From: an uncultured Jannaschia sp.
GTDB lineage: Bacteria; Pseudomonadota; Alphaproteobacteria; Rhodobacterales; Rhodobacteraceae
Assembly (NCBI RefSeq): GCF_947494025.1
Contig: NZ_CANLTQ010000004.1
Span: forward strand, 180,192-244,191
Length of the DNA: 64,000 bases
Direction of reading: 5' to 3'
Positions 46,186-57,613 of the stretch are shown piece by piece. Every line of letters begins with the position of its first letter. Within the stretch, counting starts at the first letter, position 1. The position numbers and the translations under genes were made by a program. The notes beneath the pieces are model-generated. The model was given only the letters and a program-made list of their open reading frames with translations. It was not told where the DNA came from and ran no database searches.

Positions 46186-47441
46186 TCAGGACCGGACGGC
46201 GCCGTTCCCTGTGACGAGATACTTGAAGCTGCAGAGCTGCTCCGCGCCGACGGGGCCGCGCGCGTGCATCTTGCCGGTGGCGATGCCGATCTCCGCGCCC
46301 ATGCCGAACTCCCCGCCATCGGCGAACTGGGTCGAGGCGTTGTGCATCAGGATCGCGCTGTCGAGCCCGGCGAAGAACCGGCCGACGGTCGTCGCGTCTT
46401 CCGCCAGGATGCAATCGGTGTGCCGGCTGCCGTAGCGGCGGATATGGGCGATCGCATCGTCCACGTCGTCCACCACGCGCGCGGCGATCCTGAGGTCGAG
46501 GAACTCGGTCCCCCAATCCGCCTCCGTCGCGGGCAACGATCCCGGAAGCCCCGCCCCGGCGCGCACTTCGACGCCCTCGGCGATCAGGTCCTCGACGATC
46601 CGCGCGCCGAGCGTGTCGGCCACGTCACTGTGGATCAGCAGGCATTCCACGGCGCCGCAGATCCCCGTCCGCCGGGTCTTGGCGTTCAGCACGACCTTCC
46701 GCGCGATGTCGGGATCGGCGGAGCGGTCGATATAGATGTGCACGATCCCTTCCAGATGGGCGAAGACCGGCACGCGCGCCTCCCGCTGGACGAGACCGAC
46801 GAGGCTTTTGCCGCCGCGGGGCACGATCACGTCGATATGCTCGACCATGCCCAGCATCTCCGACACGGCGGCGCGGTCGCGCGTGGGGACCAGCTGGATC
46901 GCCGCATCCGGGAGGCTCGCGCCGCGAAGGCCCTCGACCATCGAGGCGTGGATCGCGCGGGACGAATGGAAGCTCTCCGATCCGCCGCGCAGGATCACAG
47001 CATTGCCCGCCTTGAGACAGAGCGCGCCGGCATCGGCGGTGACGTTCGGGCGACTTTCGTAAATCACGCCGACCACTCCGAGCGGGGTGCGCACGCGACG
47101 GATCCGCAGGCCGTTCGGTCGCTCCCAGTCCGCGAGAACCGCGCCGACCGGATCCGGCTGCGCGGCGATGGCGCGGAGGCTGTCGCGGATTGCGGCGGTG
47201 CGCGGCTCGTCGAGGCGGAGCCGGTCGAGCATCGCGTCCGACAGATCCCGGTCCCGGCCGAACGCCATGTCCCGCTCGTTGGCGGCGAGCACCTCGTCCC
47301 TTTGCGACCAGAGCGCGTCCGCCGCCCCTTCGAGCGCCGCCTGCTTGCGATCCGCCGACACGGTCATGAGTTCGTTCGACGCCACCCGCGCGGCCCGGCC
47401 GATCTCCGCCATCAGTGACGGCACGTCCATTGCCGCATCCT

Positions 47442-47445
<4 letters not shown>
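46186..47445 (-). CDS. proA: Gamma-glutamyl phosphate reductase
   Basis: The 419-residue aldehyde-dehydrogenase-fold enzyme catalyses the second step of proline synthesis. The catalytic cysteine lies in [18 protein letters not shown]. Other typical blocks are [31 protein letters not shown] and [15 protein letters not shown] (contiguous in the protein as [14 protein letters not shown]). The ATG at 47445 overlaps the proB stop by 4 bp; a second ATG at 47430 has AAGGA at ideal spacing and may be the real start. Confidence 0.96.
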
Positions 47446-49573
<2,128 letters not shown>

Positions 49574-49602
49574 TCAGCCCTTACGCCGGGCCCGACCCGG
49601 CC

Positions 49603-50169
49603 TCAAGCCATCTGGCGCATGTAGGTCCAGGTCGGCACGACGGCCTCGCGGGCGACGCAATAGGTCTCCGCGTCACCGATATAGTCGAAGCCTGCATTGG
49701 TAAGGACGCGGGCGGAGGCCGGGTTGTCCTGAAAGATCGAGCCGAATATCTGCCGCGACGCGAGCGGATTGGCCGCCATCAGCCCCGTGACCGCCTCGGA
49801 GGCGAAGCCGGTGTTCCACAAGGCCGGCGCAACCCAGTAGTCGATCTCGGACTGCGAACGGTCAAGCGCCTTGAGGCTCACCACGCCGACGAGTTCCCCC
49901 ATTTCGCGCGGTGAGGCGTCCATCGCCCACACCGTATCGTCGCCCGAACCGGACAAGACGCGCGTGACGAAGGTGTCGGCCGCGCCGGGCGGCAGCGGAT
50001 GCGGGATCGAGGCCGTGTTTCTCGCCACGCGCGGATCGCTCGTATGCAGCTCGATCGGCCCCATGTCGGAACGACGCAGCGGACGCAGAACGAGGCGACC
50101 CGTCGCAAGCACCGGCTGGTCGCCGGTCTTCACGATGTCGAGCCGATGCGGTGCACTTTGCGGCGTCAT
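49603..50169 (-). CDS. GNAT-family N-acetyltransferase (RimJ/RimL-like)
   Basis: The 188-residue protein resembles the acetyltransferase_3 group: LATGRLVLRPLRRSDMGPI at the start, ELVGVVSLKALDRSQSEIDYW, then NTGFASEAVTGLM (acetyl-CoA region) and DNPASARVLTNAGFDYIG. The substrate is unknown; relatives acetylate protein N-termini or small molecules. The position next to obgE and rpmA/rplU is common in Rhodobacterales. The start at 50169 follows AGGGAGAAG. Confidence 0.88.
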   Translation of the reverse strand: MTPQSAPHRLDIVKTGDQPVLATGRLVLRPLRRSDMGPIELHTSDPRVARNTASIPHPLPPGAADTFVTRVLSGSGDDTVWAMDASPREMGELVGVVSLKALDRSQSEIDYWVAPALWNTGFASEAVTGLMAANPLASRQIFGSIFQDNPASARVLTNAGFDYIGDAETYCVAREAVVPTWTYMRQMA

Positions 50170-50427
50170 GGTCTTCTCCCTCAATCGTGCCGGACGAAAA
50201 ACCGGCTGGCGGCGCCTCGCCCCTTCGCCTCCTGCTTCAACGGGCGTGCGAGTCGTCGCGGTGTTCTGTCTTCCCGCCGGCATCTGTGCGGAAACGGTCA
50301 GCGATCCGGGACGGCAACAAGGCGCATCCCGCGTCACGGTCTTCCAAGGCTCCCGGCGGATGACAGCCGTCCGACAAGGCGATCCCGCCTTTCCCATCGA
50401 ACCCCAAGGAGCGTTACCCGAAACGAC

Positions 50428-50459
50428 AAGGGGGACCGACATTCGCGCCGATCCCCCTT
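50428..50459 (-). terminator. Hairpin downstream of rpmA
   Basis: The arms AAGGGGGA and TCCCCCTT enclose a further short CGGC/GCCG-type stem, giving a strong hairpin 26 bp after the rpmA stop. The T-run is poor. The rest of the 316-bp gap (50170-50485) before the GNAT gene shows no gene; it should contain the GNAT promoter. Confidence 0.6.
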
Positions 50460-50485
50460 CTGGTCTTCGACCTTGGCGGTCAGGG

Positions 50486-50755
50486 TTACTCAGCGGCCTC
50501 CGCCTGAGGGAGCACGCTCACGAAGGTGCGGCCCTTGAAGCCCTTGCGGAAGGTGACCGCGCCATCGGCGGTGGCAAAGATCGTATGATCGCGGCCCAGG
50601 CCGACGCCCTCGCCCGGCCACCACTTGGTGCCGCGCTGACGCACGATGATGTTGCCCGAGACGGCCCGTTGGCCGCCGAAGAGCTTCACGCCAAGCCGAC
50701 GGCCAGCGGAATCGCGGCCGTTGCGGGAGGAGCCACCGGCTTTCTTGTGTGCCAT
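50486..50755 (-). CDS. rpmA: Ribosomal protein L27
   Basis: The 89-residue protein starts [20 protein letters not shown], the invariant L27 N-terminus that reaches the peptidyl-transferase centre, and continues with LGVKLFGGQ and [15 protein letters not shown]. It lies 6 bp after rplU in the conserved rplU-rpmA pair. Confidence 0.98.
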   Translation of the reverse strand: MAHKKAGGSSRNGRDSAGRRLGVKLFGGQRAVSGNIIVRQRGTKWWPGEGVGLGRDHTIFATADGAVTFRKGFKGRTFVSVLPQAEAAE

Positions 50756-50761
50756 GCTACC

Positions 50762-51580
50762 TTACTCCTGTTCTGCGGCGAACTGCTTCGCCTGTTCGAT
50801 CCAGCCATCACGCTCGATCCGGCCCTTGAAGGACAGGGTCTCATCCATGTAGGCGATCTCTTCCGCACCCCAAGCGGCGATCTGGTCGAAATGGAAGACG
50901 CCGTGCTCGTGCAGGTTGGCTTCCAGCTTCGGACCGACACCCGAAAGCTTTTTCAGGTCGTCCGGCGTGCCGTTCCGGGCTTCGTCAAGCAGGTTGGCGG
51001 GACGCGCGCCCGCCTTCTCGTCCGTGGAAGATGCGGCGACGGCCGCACCGACCGCCGCGGCGGCTCCGACGACCGCAGCCCCGGCCACGGCGGCCCTTGC
51101 CGCGACGGACGTGCTGTCGCTGGCGCCCTTCACGGCCTCGGCGGCGTCGTTGGCAGCGGTTTTGACCTTGCGAGGCGCGGATTTCGCTGCGTCCGCAGCA
51201 GATTCGAGCGCCGTCCGCGGCACGGAGCCGGCCCCGACCGCAGCCTTGACGCCCGTCGAATCCGCCCCGGAGGCGAGGATGTCGGTCACCCGCAGCAGCG
51301 TGAGGTACTGGCGATGCCCTTTCGTGCGCTGCGAACCGTGCTTGCGGCGGCGCTTGACGAAATGGATGAGCTTCTCGCCGCGTATCTGGTCGATCACATC
51401 GGCCTGGACGGCCGCGCCGTCGATCAGCGGCGAGCCGACGCGCACCTCACCCCCGCCGATCATCAGGACATCATTGAACTGAACTTTCTCGCCGGCCTCG
51501 CAGGCCAGCTTCTCAACACGAAGCACGTCGCCCTCGGCGACCCGGTACTGCTTCCCACCGGTCTTCAGAACGGCGAACAT
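50762..51580 (-). CDS. rplU: Ribosomal protein L21 with long C-terminal helix-hairpin-helix extension
   Basis: Residues 1-100 are standard L21 (MFAVLKTGGKQYRVAEGD, FVKRRRKHGSQRTKGHRQ). The remaining 170 residues consist of an alanine/lysine-rich linker with a hydrophobic alanine/valine stretch (about 165-190). A helix-hairpin-helix module at the end reads LKKLSGVGPKLEANLHEHGV, then ETLSFKGRIERDGWIEQA. L21 proteins with such a tail occur in several Rhodobacterales. The tail's role is unknown; the module resembles one also found at the end of NuoE-type proteins in this group. Confidence 0.95.
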   Translation of the reverse strand: MFAVLKTGGKQYRVAEGDVLRVEKLACEAGEKVQFNDVLMIGGGEVRVGSPLIDGAAVQADVIDQIRGEKLIHFVKRRRKHGSQRTKGHRQYLTLLRVTDILASGADSTGVKAAVGAGSVPRTALESAADAAKSAPRKVKTAANDAAEAVKGASDSTSVAARAAVAGAAVVGAAAAVGAAVAASSTDEKAGARPANLLDEARNGTPDDLKKLSGVGPKLEANLHEHGVFHFDQIAAWGAEEIAYMDETLSFKGRIERDGWIEQAKQFAAEQE

Positions 51581-51860
51581 CCGCTCTCTCCTTGTCTGTC
51601 GCGCCCTGCGGTCCCCTTTCGGGCGTTCCCCGGTTACCGACCCTGTAGGGCGGCAACCACCTCGGACAGCGTGCCCGTTCCCGGGCATCCATGAATAACG
51701 ATAGGCCGCGCAAGAAACCTGGCGGCCCGTGTTGGGCGGCTATTCCATGCAGGGCCAAACCTGTCAAGCCGATCCCCGCGACCGGGGCCGCGGGAAATGC
51801 CCCCGCCCCTCTTGCAGCAGTCCCGCCGCTTCAATAGAGACACGCCACGACCCGAGGTGC

Positions 51861-51950
51861 GGAGAGGTGCCGGAGTGGTCGAACGGGACGGTTTCGAAAA
51901 CCGTTGTGGATGAAAGTCTACCCAGGGTTCGAATCCCTGTCTCTCCGCCA
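51861..51950 (+). tRNA. tRNA-Ser (anticodon CGA)
   Basis: The 90-nt gene has acceptor arms GGAGAGG and TCTCTCC plus an encoded CCA. The anticodon stem ACGGT/ACCGT encloses TTCGAAA, so the anticodon is CGA. It has the long variable arm typical of class II tRNAs and a T-arm of CAGGGTTCGAATCCCTG. Its 3' end marks the switch from core to island-like sequence. Confidence 0.96.
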
Positions 51951-52388
51951 CTTGCCCCCGCGAAAGCGTTCTCCCCATCCGGCTACGGCCGGAATTTCTC
52001 GTTGTATTCGAGGGTTATGCGGGTGTGGCTGAGCACCGGCCCTCGCGCCAGGAGGGCCGGAAGCGGTCTCTCCGGGCCGATATTCTCCGGACCTCATGAC
52101 TGCGTCGGTTTAGTGAAATTTTTACAAGTCACTGAAATCGATTATATTTCTCGCATGGCCCGCTGAACACTTCGATTTCAGGGGCGTACTCCCGGATGGA
52201 ACAGAAATCGAACTCGGAGGTGACGCGCGCGAGCCTGACAGAAGCCGTGGCGGAGCCCCTCAAGCGCAATGAACTGTACGGCTTCTTCGACTTTTTTCTC
52301 TCGGTATAACTGGCTCACGGCAAGCTACTTGTGCTCAGACATAAGCGACTGATATTCGTACCACATCCCCCAAGCGGAGTGGTTGTCA
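51951..52388 (+). other. 438-bp junction region after tRNA-Ser
   Basis: No integrase or other recognised gene is present. A 37-codon open frame (52197-52310, MEQKSNSEVTRASLTEAVAE...) has good core-like codon use but no family I know, and may be the remnant of a longer gene. GC falls sharply to the right of about 52090. The promoter of the nuclease gene should lie at the right end. Confidence 0.4.
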
Positions 52389-53795
52389 GTGCGATACATT
52401 GATTCAGCATCTCGAAACACTGCAGACGTTCTTGGCGAATGGCTCGCCAGCTTCGCCCCGCAGTCGGTGGAAGCTCTTCGGTGGCAGACCGGCTACTTTA
52501 GCGCAGATGGCTTAGCACCGTTGGTGCCAGTGTTAGACGCGCTCAAGATTCAAGATCTTCTCACGCGTTGCGTGATCGGATCCAACGGAGGAGAGACCGG
52601 AGAGCCAGATATCGAGACGCTCCTCCAGCTTGTTGGTAGCCCGCGGTCGAATGCACGGATCGGTGTTGTCAGCTATTCAGCCGGCCTGTTCCATCCAAAG
52701 GTTTATCATTTTACCAGACAAGACGGGACACAGGCCGCATACGTGGGGTCCGCAAACCTGACTTCTCCCGGCATTTCCGGGATGAACATTGAGGCAGGCA
52801 TGCTCTTGGACTCCTCCACCGGAGATCCTGATGATGTACTGTCGGACGTAGCTTCGGCCATCGACGCCTGGTTCACCGGCACCCGGCCAGGGGTTTCATC
52901 GATTGCATCGCTATCCGATATCGCGCCCCTTGTCGCCGCGGGCATCCTTGGGGTTGCTCCAACTCCACGCACGACGCAAAACACGTCTACAAGCAGTGGG
53001 GGGAGTTCGAACAAAGTCGGGCTCAAGCCACTTGTCAAATTCCCATCAGTTTCAACAAAGAGCAGCACTGCATCCGTTGCAGCTTCGTCGGCAGCCGCTC
53101 AGCCGACGTCACCGAACACGGCACCCACCGGCGCACCCCCCGCCACACCTGCCGCAGCACTTACCTCAAGTCCGCGGCCGCCATTTCCGGCATATGTACT
53201 TTTCGCGCCGGGCATCATGACGCCGACGCAAGGCGCTGCGGCACTAACTGGATCGAGCCTCGCGGGTGGGGCTGCTGGCTTGGTAATCCGTCTAAACAAG
53301 GACAGCGCGAGACACTTCTCTGGGGGCAGCGGTACGGCAAACGTCAGTGTGCCCGTTGCGACAATTGGTACGGTGAGATTCGGGGTGTTTCAGGGGAAGT
53401 ATCAAAGGCCGCGCGCGGAATTCGAACTTCGAATGCGTTTTGCCTCAAATCTGGGCACCCATGAAGCTCCCGCATCCAGTATCAACGTAATGGTATATGG
53501 GTATGCTCCTGGAGAATCTGGCCACGGAGACGTGAGGATGGTCGTTCCGGCCGCTCCTGCGCGCGAAATTCGCGATCACGCTACCGCAAACGGGTTTCGT
53601 GTTCCTGCGGTAAACGATCCGATGATCCTTGAATGGCCAACCGCAGCCGATCCCTGCTTCAAGGCCACTTTTGTTGATCAGGGGCACTCGCTATTCGGCA
53701 CAGTTGATGCATTGCTCATCGCCGCTTCGACCACGGGCGCACTCGTGGGACAAGGTGCTTGCTGGCTTCCCTCAGGTACTTCACCCCAATGGTAG
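52389..53795 (+). CDS. PLD-fold nuclease, probable restriction endonuclease (BfiI/NgoFVII-like)
   Basis: The 468-residue protein has an N-terminal phospholipase D-type domain with a single HxK motif (GLFHPKVYHFTRQDG) and the companion GSANLTSPG (about residues 102-128). A serine/threonine/proline/alanine-rich linker (about 193-265) leads to a C-terminal domain (about 270-468) I cannot assign. In BfiI two subunits pair their single PLD motifs and the C-terminal domain reads DNA. The gene is convergent with two DNA methyltransferase genes (26 bp between stops). A GTG at 52389, nine bases after GGAG, is the best start; a TTG at 52383 is possible. Confidence 0.75.
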   Translation: MRYIDSASRNTADVLGEWLASFAPQSVEALRWQTGYFSADGLAPLVPVLDALKIQDLLTRCVIGSNGGETGEPDIETLLQLVGSPRSNARIGVVSYSAGLFHPKVYHFTRQDGTQAAYVGSANLTSPGISGMNIEAGMLLDSSTGDPDDVLSDVASAIDAWFTGTRPGVSSIASLSDIAPLVAAGILGVAPTPRTTQNTSTSSGGSSNKVGLKPLVKFPSVSTKSSTASVAASSAAAQPTSPNTAPTGAPPATPAAALTSSPRPPFPAYVLFAPGIMTPTQGAAALTGSSLAGGAAGLVIRLNKDSARHFSGGSGTANVSVPVATIGTVRFGVFQGKYQRPRAEFELRMRFASNLGTHEAPASSINVMVYGYAPGESGHGDVRMVVPAAPAREIRDHATANGFRVPAVNDPMILEWPTAADPCFKATFVDQGHSLFGTVDALLIAASTTGALVGQGACWLPSGTSPQW

Positions 53796-53821
53796 AGGCC
53801 TCAGCAATCCCTACAGACGGA

Positions 53822-55306
53822 CTACGCTTTTCGAAGAATTATTAGCGTTTCAGCCGCGACCGCATTGCTAACATGGTACCCATATCGCTTGTAAGTCTGT
53901 AACGGAATTAGTTCATCGATGCTCCATCCAACAGACACTGCCAAGTTTGCCAAGTGCGATGGAGTATCAATATCGTACCGAATTCCTCCAATGGTCGTGT
54001 GGTTGTGCCCGACAATCAAAGCGTAAGGTGCTCCGGCTTTCATGAGGGCATTCACAGAGCGGAAGTTGGTCTTCATCGCTGCGAAGTATCTGTAGAGCAG
54101 CGACGGCACGGCGCGTCGCCGAAAGCCATCGCTCTCACTGAGCGAGTTAGCCAGCGTCACGCAAAGATCATACTCGTCAGTCGGTAAATCGGCCTCATTT
54201 AGGGCCATAGCTTTAGGCAGCTCGCGCTTTGAGCTTCCGCGTAGTTCGCGACTGCCGATCAGCGACGCTTCGAGCTCAAGAATTTGATCGGCAGGCAGAA
54301 GCCCGAGCCAGACCAATGACAGCCGCTGCGTGTCGATGTACGGCAGGGCCATGGCGTAGGGAGGGCTTGTGATGGCCGCATCGAACCTCTGCTGACCATC
54401 AACTTGCATCAACTCTGAAACGTCGCAAAGAAGTGCCCGACCAGATGTGGCCCCGGTCCCAATTACCTCGCGTGTAGCTAGGATGCGCCCGAGCACTTGT
54501 GAGACCGCGCTCAAAAATGCCTTGGTATAAGGCTCGGAGGGTAGTGGCGACGTTCTCCGCCGTATCCTTAGATCACGGGGATCTTGTTGCGAGTAGTCGC
54601 GGAGCAGATTGCTGGCAATGGCAAGAAATATCGGCGAAAGGTCGCCAGCGATGTCGAGGATCACTTTTCGCATGTTTTCGATCTCAACGTAAATGTCCTG
54701 ATCGAACCACCCTAACAAATACTCCTGTCGCTCGTCGGACGATTTCAAGCCAGTATGTTTTCTGGTGGACAAGAGGTGATCCGAAATATCCCTCTGCACC
54801 TTCTTCAGCGATTCAACAGACGCAGATAGCGCACAGAGCTTCGCGTTAGAAAGATATACAGCGAGTGGATTTATGTCCGTCCCGACCGCGTCTATTCCAA
54901 GATGCGAGCACTCTATTAACGTAGTGCCGCTGCCACAAAATGGATCGAGCACAGATTGGCCAGGGGTCACATGAAAAATGTTGAGAAGTGCCCTAGCAAC
55001 CTGGGGATTAAACTTTCCCTTGTACTCGTGAAGCCCGTGAACTGAGTAGCGGGTAGCTTGCCGGTTCCTACCGTTCCTTGCAGAAATCTCTAATTCGGAT
55101 TGCGTTGTCGGAACAAAGCCGCCGCCGTTTTGATACCCCTTAAAGTAAGTAAGGCGATCGGCATTGGTGTGGTCCCCTGTGTCCTGCAGCTCGATCCCAT
55201 CTTGGGCATCTTGCAACTTTGCGAACTCAATGAGTGAAGATGCCTCTCTAGAAGCTAGCTCCCTCTCATAAGGGTAGTATTTGTAGTCATGCCACTGGAG
55301 GCGCAT
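53822..55306 (-). CDS. DNA methyltransferase M1 (N4-cytosine or N6-adenine)
   Basis: The 494-residue protein has the AdoMet motif VLDPFCGSGTTLIE (about 120-132) and the catalytic motif ITSPPYAMALPYID (about 312-325). Upstream is HEYKGKFNPQ, which probably corresponds to motif X. Motif I precedes motif IV by about 180 residues, so the order is not the usual one for cytosine-N4 enzymes (IV before I). SPPY points to an exocyclic amino target. It is the last gene of the RHH-M2-M1 operon, overlapping M2 by one base (TAATG), and is a paralogue of M2. GC is clearly below the core genes. Confidence 0.85.
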   Translation of the reverse strand: MRLQWHDYKYYPYERELASREASSLIEFAKLQDAQDGIELQDTGDHTNADRLTYFKGYQNGGGFVPTTQSELEISARNGRNRQATRYSVHGLHEYKGKFNPQVARALLNIFHVTPGQSVLDPFCGSGTTLIECSHLGIDAVGTDINPLAVYLSNAKLCALSASVESLKKVQRDISDHLLSTRKHTGLKSSDERQEYLLGWFDQDIYVEIENMRKVILDIAGDLSPIFLAIASNLLRDYSQQDPRDLRIRRRTSPLPSEPYTKAFLSAVSQVLGRILATREVIGTGATSGRALLCDVSELMQVDGQQRFDAAITSPPYAMALPYIDTQRLSLVWLGLLPADQILELEASLIGSRELRGSSKRELPKAMALNEADLPTDEYDLCVTLANSLSESDGFRRRAVPSLLYRYFAAMKTNFRSVNALMKAGAPYALIVGHNHTTIGGIRYDIDTPSHLANLAVSVGWSIDELIPLQTYKRYGYHVSNAVAAETLIILRKA

Positions 55307-56490
55307 TACTCCACCTCCTTGCGTAGAATCAGAACAGTTTCGGTCTTTATGTTGGCATGGGAAAGATTGAAGGACTTTCGGCTTGCAGACAGAATACGAT
55401 CAGTCATGAAAAACGGCTTGAATCCAATAGATCTGGCCTCGTCGTTTATGATCTCTGCATTGTCGTACAGCTTGCCGTGGATCTTCGAGCGACCTACCAC
55501 GAATGCAACGTAACCACCCTTCACAACCACGCTATCCAGTAGATGCAAAGTTTGCCTCATTTGACGCGCAAAATCTTCAGCGGTATGATGGTTCTTCTTG
55601 AAAAAGTGAGCTCTCGCTCCAATTTCATCGGCCTTAACCTTCAGGGGGTCATAACCTAGCCACCACATCCGATACTTGTGGTAGAGCCAATACTCGTAGG
55701 CGTTCGGATAAGGTGGAGATGTAGCGACCAAGCCTACAGGCTGCCCGATCTCGAGCGGCTCGACCTTCAAAATGTCCCCTTCGACTACGTTCACCGGGCT
55801 CAATGCGTAGTCACGGCTTTTCAGCGCGACATTGATCCGGCCGACAGCGCGCAGAAAAAGCGCTGGAACTGCCTCAGGAGCAATATTCTTATCCACCGCA
55901 GCGTAACGCGTGTCACTCTCTTGGTTCGACACACGAACAATGATGCTCGAGAGCGCGAGCCGAAGGCAATCTTGCACTTCACTCACGGTCGCGCTTATTG
56001 CCGTGGCGATCTTGTTAATCTCGATCTGGACGCCTGGCGTGAACCAGTGATCAAGGTTAGGAATCTCAGGAACATCGCTTTTTGGCACTCCCCTCGAAAT
56101 TCTAACTAATTCTGCGGCATGCTCCTCGAGACCTACGGGGCACGATGCCGTCTTTACGCGAGACATCAAACAGGCAATCGGATTTAGATCGACGCCAACG
56201 GATGGGATCCCGAGCCGTTGACTTTCGACCAGAGTGCTTCCGCTTCCGCAAAATAGGTCAAGGACCGCAGTTGATTTTGGAATTGGCAACGAACTCAAGA
56301 TTGCTCGAGGTATTTCGGCAATGAATTTTGCGGGGTATGGATGGATACCTTCAATTTCGCTATGACTCCGTCGATCCACGAAGCTCCAATCAATGGCACT
56401 TAGCGACGACTTGATAGCGCCGTCAGGATCAGCCGGGTTGGGCCGATTTTCCAGGTCGGCCTGTAAGGTTTCGTTTGCCCCGTGCACCAT
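55306..56490 (-). CDS. DNA methyltransferase M2 (N4-cytosine or N6-adenine)
   Basis: The 394-residue protein has motif X-like HPYPAKFIAEIP (about 50-61), AdoMet motif VLDLFCGSGSTLVES (about 76-90) and catalytic VATSPPYPNAYEYW (about 255-268). A shared block WF...EI (DHWFTPGVQIEINK here, GWFDQDIYVEIENM in M1) shows that M1 and M2 are paralogues. Two amino-methyltransferases beside one nuclease fit a system with an asymmetric recognition site, one enzyme per strand. One-base overlaps join it to the neighbours on both sides. Confidence 0.85.
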   Translation of the reverse strand: MVHGANETLQADLENRPNPADPDGAIKSSLSAIDWSFVDRRSHSEIEGIHPYPAKFIAEIPRAILSSLPIPKSTAVLDLFCGSGSTLVESQRLGIPSVGVDLNPIACLMSRVKTASCPVGLEEHAAELVRISRGVPKSDVPEIPNLDHWFTPGVQIEINKIATAISATVSEVQDCLRLALSSIIVRVSNQESDTRYAAVDKNIAPEAVPALFLRAVGRINVALKSRDYALSPVNVVEGDILKVEPLEIGQPVGLVATSPPYPNAYEYWLYHKYRMWWLGYDPLKVKADEIGARAHFFKKNHHTAEDFARQMRQTLHLLDSVVVKGGYVAFVVGRSKIHGKLYDNAEIINDEARSIGFKPFFMTDRILSASRKSFNLSHANIKTETVLILRKEVE

Positions 56491-56702
56491 TATTTTTCTT
56501 CTCGTTGTGGGCGCACTAGCGGAAGTGTGCCTTGATCTATTGTTGGTTCTGCCCGACTCAGAAAGTCAGCCACGGCTCGGCGAGCAATCTGTGCAACTGG
56601 AGCATCGTCACGCTCCGCCAGCGCGAGCAACATTGCGTACGCTCGCTCGTCCAGGTTGATTGTTACCCTGGCTGTCTTTGTTCGTCCCTTCGGCCTTGCC
56701 AT
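56490..56702 (-). CDS. Ribbon-helix-helix protein, probable regulator of the methyltransferase operon
   Basis: The 70-residue protein begins MARPKGRTKTARVTINLDER, a basic arm plus beta-strand typical of CopG/Arc repressors, followed by two helices (AYAMLLALAERDDAPVAQIA). It is the first gene of the three-gene minus-strand operon and overlaps M2 by one base. Small DNA-binding control proteins are frequent in restriction-modification systems; a control role here is inferred. The 223-bp region to its right, up to 56925, is a divergent promoter region. Confidence 0.75.
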   Translation of the reverse strand: MARPKGRTKTARVTINLDERAYAMLLALAERDDAPVAQIARRAVADFLSRAEPTIDQGTLPLVRPQREEK

Positions 56703-56925
56703 TCAGTACGTTTAGTGCAGCAAAAAACTGTCTGCAAGGCAAACCTCGGCTATATGCGCGTGCGTCTGCGGCAAAGGCGAGACTGCTCCGACCACTCGAC
56801 TGGAAATGGCTTGTGCACCCGCGCCAGCGTCACCTCCGCCCCCTGCTTCCCATCAAGGATAGCCTCGACGATTTCTGGCGCGAACAGGGTCAGGCGTAGG
56901 ACACGCTTGAAAGAGGTGGCAAGTC

Positions 56926-57613
56926 ATGTCAAAGCGCTATGTTGTGGATAAATCGAGCGGCGAGCATCTTGTCTTCCCCGACATCTTAAACATTGATGTC
57001 CAAATTGGAGAAGCGGAAGATGGGATCGTTTCCCTTTCTCTGATTGCTCGTCTTTCCGCTGGCAGCGACTGGGGCGACCTGCCAAAGGCCCGCGAAATTG
57101 CTCTAAGCTCTCCGTTCTTCATTTTGGTTCTTCATTTTGCGGCGCCCATCAGACGAAGCAGTAAGTGAGTTTCAGTTCATTCGAAATGAGGGCCTTAATG
57201 GTACTGCAGTGCTGCTTGTTGAGGCTGGCCACGTCGACTCTGTCATTTCAAAAATTCAAACTGATCCAACATACTTTGATCCTGAGTACTCGGGGACGTC
57301 TGAGCCGTTCTATTCTCTGGTGGAGATCGCTTCGGTTAGCTTAGATGAACACCAAGTCGAAACCGTTCGAGTTCAGAATGGTTTGGCTAATCAGTTCAGC
57401 AAGCTTGTTGAGATTGTAAAAGCGGGCGTCGACGACGCGGACCGGCCTCACACACTTGGCCTCGTCGATAAACTGCTCGTACAGGGCGACTTTGAGCGTA
57501 GAGAAGAAGTATGGTGGCTTGTGCTCTCTCTTGGTGCCCTGAAAGCTGATCTGACGAAAGTTGAGGAAACAGTGCTTCAGGTTTCGGGGCTTGCCAAGGA
57601 TATTTCGATGTGA
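56926..57613 (+). pseudogene. Unknown gene broken by a 13-bp tandem duplication
   Basis: The first part (56926 to about 57126, MSKRYVVDKSSGEHLVFPD...) runs into a stop soon after the repeat at 57114-57139. The second part (to 57613, ...RRPSDEAVSEFQFIRNEG...LAKDISM) continues in another frame. Removing one 13-bp copy joins them into a single open frame of about 224 residues (reading SSPFFILRRPSDEAVSEF across the joint). I recognise no family; the protein is acidic, soluble and rich in valine and glutamate. The next gene's GTG overlaps its stop, so the cluster was translationally coupled. The break could be recent or reversible. Confidence 0.75.
57114..57139 (+). repeat. 13-bp perfect tandem duplication
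   Basis: GTTCTTCATTTTG occurs twice in direct contact (57114-57126 and 57127-57139). As 13 is not a multiple of three, the second copy shifts the reading frame of the host gene. Confidence 0.95.

Noticed and set aside
52197..52310. Short open frame after the tRNA as an integrase remnant
   Set aside because: The 37 residues show no recombinase motif; they are too few to support any family.
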